A stretch of 64,000 nt of DNA, taken from positions 103,509,698-103,573,697 of the forward strand of contig OV050030.1 in NCBI GenBank assembly GCA_920105625.2, written 5' to 3'. The notes beneath the pieces were generated by a model. That model ran no database searches, was not told where the DNA came from, and was given only the letters and a program-made list of their open reading frames with translations. Positions 62,964 to 64,000 of the stretch are shown here, piece after piece; within the stretch, counting starts at the first letter, position 1; each line of letters begins with the position of its first letter. Origin of the DNA: Clusia tigrina (lineage: Eukaryota; Arthropoda; Insecta; Diptera; Clusiidae). Position numbers and translations under genes: made by a program.

Positions 62964-63357
62964 ACTCGCCTCTGCGAACTTGATGGTCCGCCTGGGTTCC
63001 GGTGGTTTTGACGTGGCCCTCATCCAAGAGCCGTGGATATGCGGCAACAAAATCTGCGGTTTGAAGATGAGAGGCTTCAAGATGATAGCCGCTCAGATCA
63101 CAGGTAAGCCTCGTGCTTGTATAGTTGCAAAGGATAACATTAACATCTTTTTGCTCCCACAGTTAAGTAATGGCGAAACGGTGGCGGCAAACATTAAGCT
63201 GCAAAATAGCAGTCTCTGGGTGGCCTCCGCATATATGCCTCACGACAAGGACGCTCCACCGGAGGAGGATCGGACATTGGTCATGGAGGCAGCCGCAGCC
63301 AAAAGGAACTTGGTTGCCTCCAGTGACGTAAACGCACACAACACATTGTGGGGAGGT
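62929..63357 (+). pseudogene. Retrotransposon ORF2, N-terminal endonuclease only
   Basis: ORF2 normally encodes an apurinic-like endonuclease followed by reverse transcriptase. The ATG at 62929 overlaps the ORF1 tail by 35 bp in a different frame, as is common in these elements. Visible endonuclease motifs are QINL with Asn7, LIQEPW with Glu34, SAYMPHD with Tyr102, and SSDVNAHN with Asp133, Asn135 and His137, followed by LWGG. These correspond to metal-binding and catalytic residues of the exo/endo/phosphatase fold. The frame is intact to about residue 143, then runs into satellite and ends at a stop at 63472-63474, so the last ~37 residues are satellite-encoded. The final endonuclease motifs, reverse transcriptase and C-terminal region are missing. 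Confidence 0.85.
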
Positions 63358-64000
63358 TCAAACACTGATAGAACTTCAAATATCCCTAACTTCAATTCGG
63401 TGCGTCCTACACCTATCAAAGTTTGCAACAATCAAATGCTTGTAACTTTTTACTGGAGTGTAATAAAATCTTGAAATTTTGTGACAATAAAGTAATCGTG
63501 CCTGTTGTCAATTTAAGCTATCGCTCATAGCTATGCTACCATTGAGTCCCAAATCAAACACTGATAAAACTTCAAATGGCCCTAGCTTCAATACGGTGCG
63601 TTCTACACCTATCAAAGTTTGCAACATTCAAATGCTTGTAACTTTTTACTGAAGCGTCATAAAACCCTGAAATTTTGTGACAATAAAGTCATCGTGCCTC
63701 GTGCCTCGTGCCTCGTGGCTCGTGCCTCGTGCCTAGTGTCTCGTGCCTCTTCTCAATTTAAGCTATCGCTCGTAGCTATGCTACCCTTGAGTCCAAAATA
63801 AAATACTGATAAAACTTCAAATGGCCTTAACTTCTATAAGGTATGTTCTATACCTATCAAAGTTTGCAACATTCAAATGCTTGTAACTTTTTTCTGGAGC
63901 GTCATAAAATCTTGAGATTTTGTGACAGTAAAGGAATCGTGCCTGTTGTCAATTTAAGCTATCGCTCGTAGCTATACTACCCTCGAGTCCCAAATCAAAC
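63358..64000 (+). repeat. Satellite array resumes after retroelement
   Basis: Satellite sequence restarts at 'tcaaacactgatagaac' directly after retrotransposon coding sequence and runs to the window edge, so the array extends further right. It holds about three and a half monomers, including one minisatellite-bearing copy. The order of monomer variants here (contiguous 'ctagcttcaatacgg', then 'actgaagcg' and 'aaccctgaaatttt') matches 60.4-60.7 kb, left of the retroelement. Confidence 0.95.
63691..63749 (+). repeat. (CTCGTGC)n minisatellite, n~8
   Basis: Starts with ATCGTGC. Located right of the retroelement in a monomer that parallels the one at 60.6 kb. Confidence 0.9.

Larger units (their letters stand above)
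61561..63357 (+). mobile_element. Non-LTR retrotransposon, 5' fragment (LOA-like)
   Basis: The segment has 5'UTR, ORF1 and the start of ORF2 in the usual order of a non-LTR (LINE) element. It differs sharply from the satellite in composition (more GC-rich). ORF1 resembles the insect DUF4780 family and ORF2 begins with an APE-type endonuclease; this pair is typical of LOA-like and related elements of the R1/LOA/I group, an assignment made from remembered family features. Reverse transcriptase, any RNase H and the 3' tail are absent. The left junction is at satellite 'cttatcaattt' and the right junction is inside the endonuclease domain. No target-site duplication is visible, and about 39 bp of the expected monomer is missing across the insertion. 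The fragment cannot be autonomous. Confidence 0.88.

Noticed and set aside
61956..63431. Minus-strand frames over the retroelement (61956-62297, 62814-63080, 63240-63431) and the + frame 62059-62304
   Set aside because: They overlap the better-supported ORF1/ORF2 frames, show no family motifs, and one runs across the satellite junction.
63358..63474. C-terminal extension of ORF2
   Set aside because: These codons are ordinary satellite sequence read through in frame; they are not part of the retrotransposon protein.

Overview
The window is almost entirely satellite DNA. About 62 kb consists of a tandem array of a roughly 195-196 bp, AT-rich monomer, all in one orientation except for one short inverted block. 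I estimate about 315-320 monomers from length divided by period. No cellular gene, tRNA, rRNA, CRISPR array or bacterial-type operon is visible. The only non-satellite DNA is a piece of an insect-type non-LTR retrotransposon at 61561-63357. Its ORF1 carries a DUF4780-like domain and its ORF2 begins with an APE-type endonuclease. Together these point to an arthropod genome, most likely an insect, in a (peri)centromeric or other heterochromatic satellite block. The species cannot be named from the sequence.

The array has several levels of order. (1) Monomer: about 196 bp, with a near-invariant core around 'cctatcaaagtttgcaac' and, in most copies, a perfect 10-bp palindrome CATAGCTATG. (2) One monomer class carries an internal 7-bp minisatellite (CTCGTGC)n, with n from 2 to 15. 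(3) Higher-order repeats (HORs) change along the window: 1.42-1.45 kb units nested in a 5.3-5.9 kb super-unit (1-9.8 kb); 2012 bp x2 (9.8-13.8 kb); 2734 bp, 14 monomers, x2.9 (12.1-19.9 kb), with a truncated copy continuing to 23.2 kb; 1200 bp x2 with no difference seen (25.1-27.5 kb); 1593 bp x2 and 2181 bp x2, overlapping (28.5-35.3 kb); a mosaic of 3145, about 2743 and 980 bp periods (38.9-45.2 kb); and five units of 1283 or 1478 bp in an A-B-A-B pattern (48.8-55.6 kb). The stretches 45.3-48.8 kb and 55.6-61.6 kb are less regular, with more substitutions and small deletions, and look older.

At 19936-20402 a 467-bp block is inverted and forms a near-palindrome with the sequence that follows it. 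At 61561 the satellite breaks into the 5' part of the retrotransposon: 5'UTR, an ORF1 with one stop and three frame changes, and the first ~143 codons of ORF2. At 63358 it returns to satellite inside the endonuclease domain. The fragment therefore lacks the reverse transcriptase and the 3' end, the reverse of normal 5' truncation, and no target-site duplication is visible.

The many 60-90 residue open frames in the array are translations of satellite monomers, not genes. I found no evidence of a new protein-coding system. What is notable is the layered repeat architecture, the minisatellite inside the satellite, the fold-back inversion and the atypical retrotransposon fragment.
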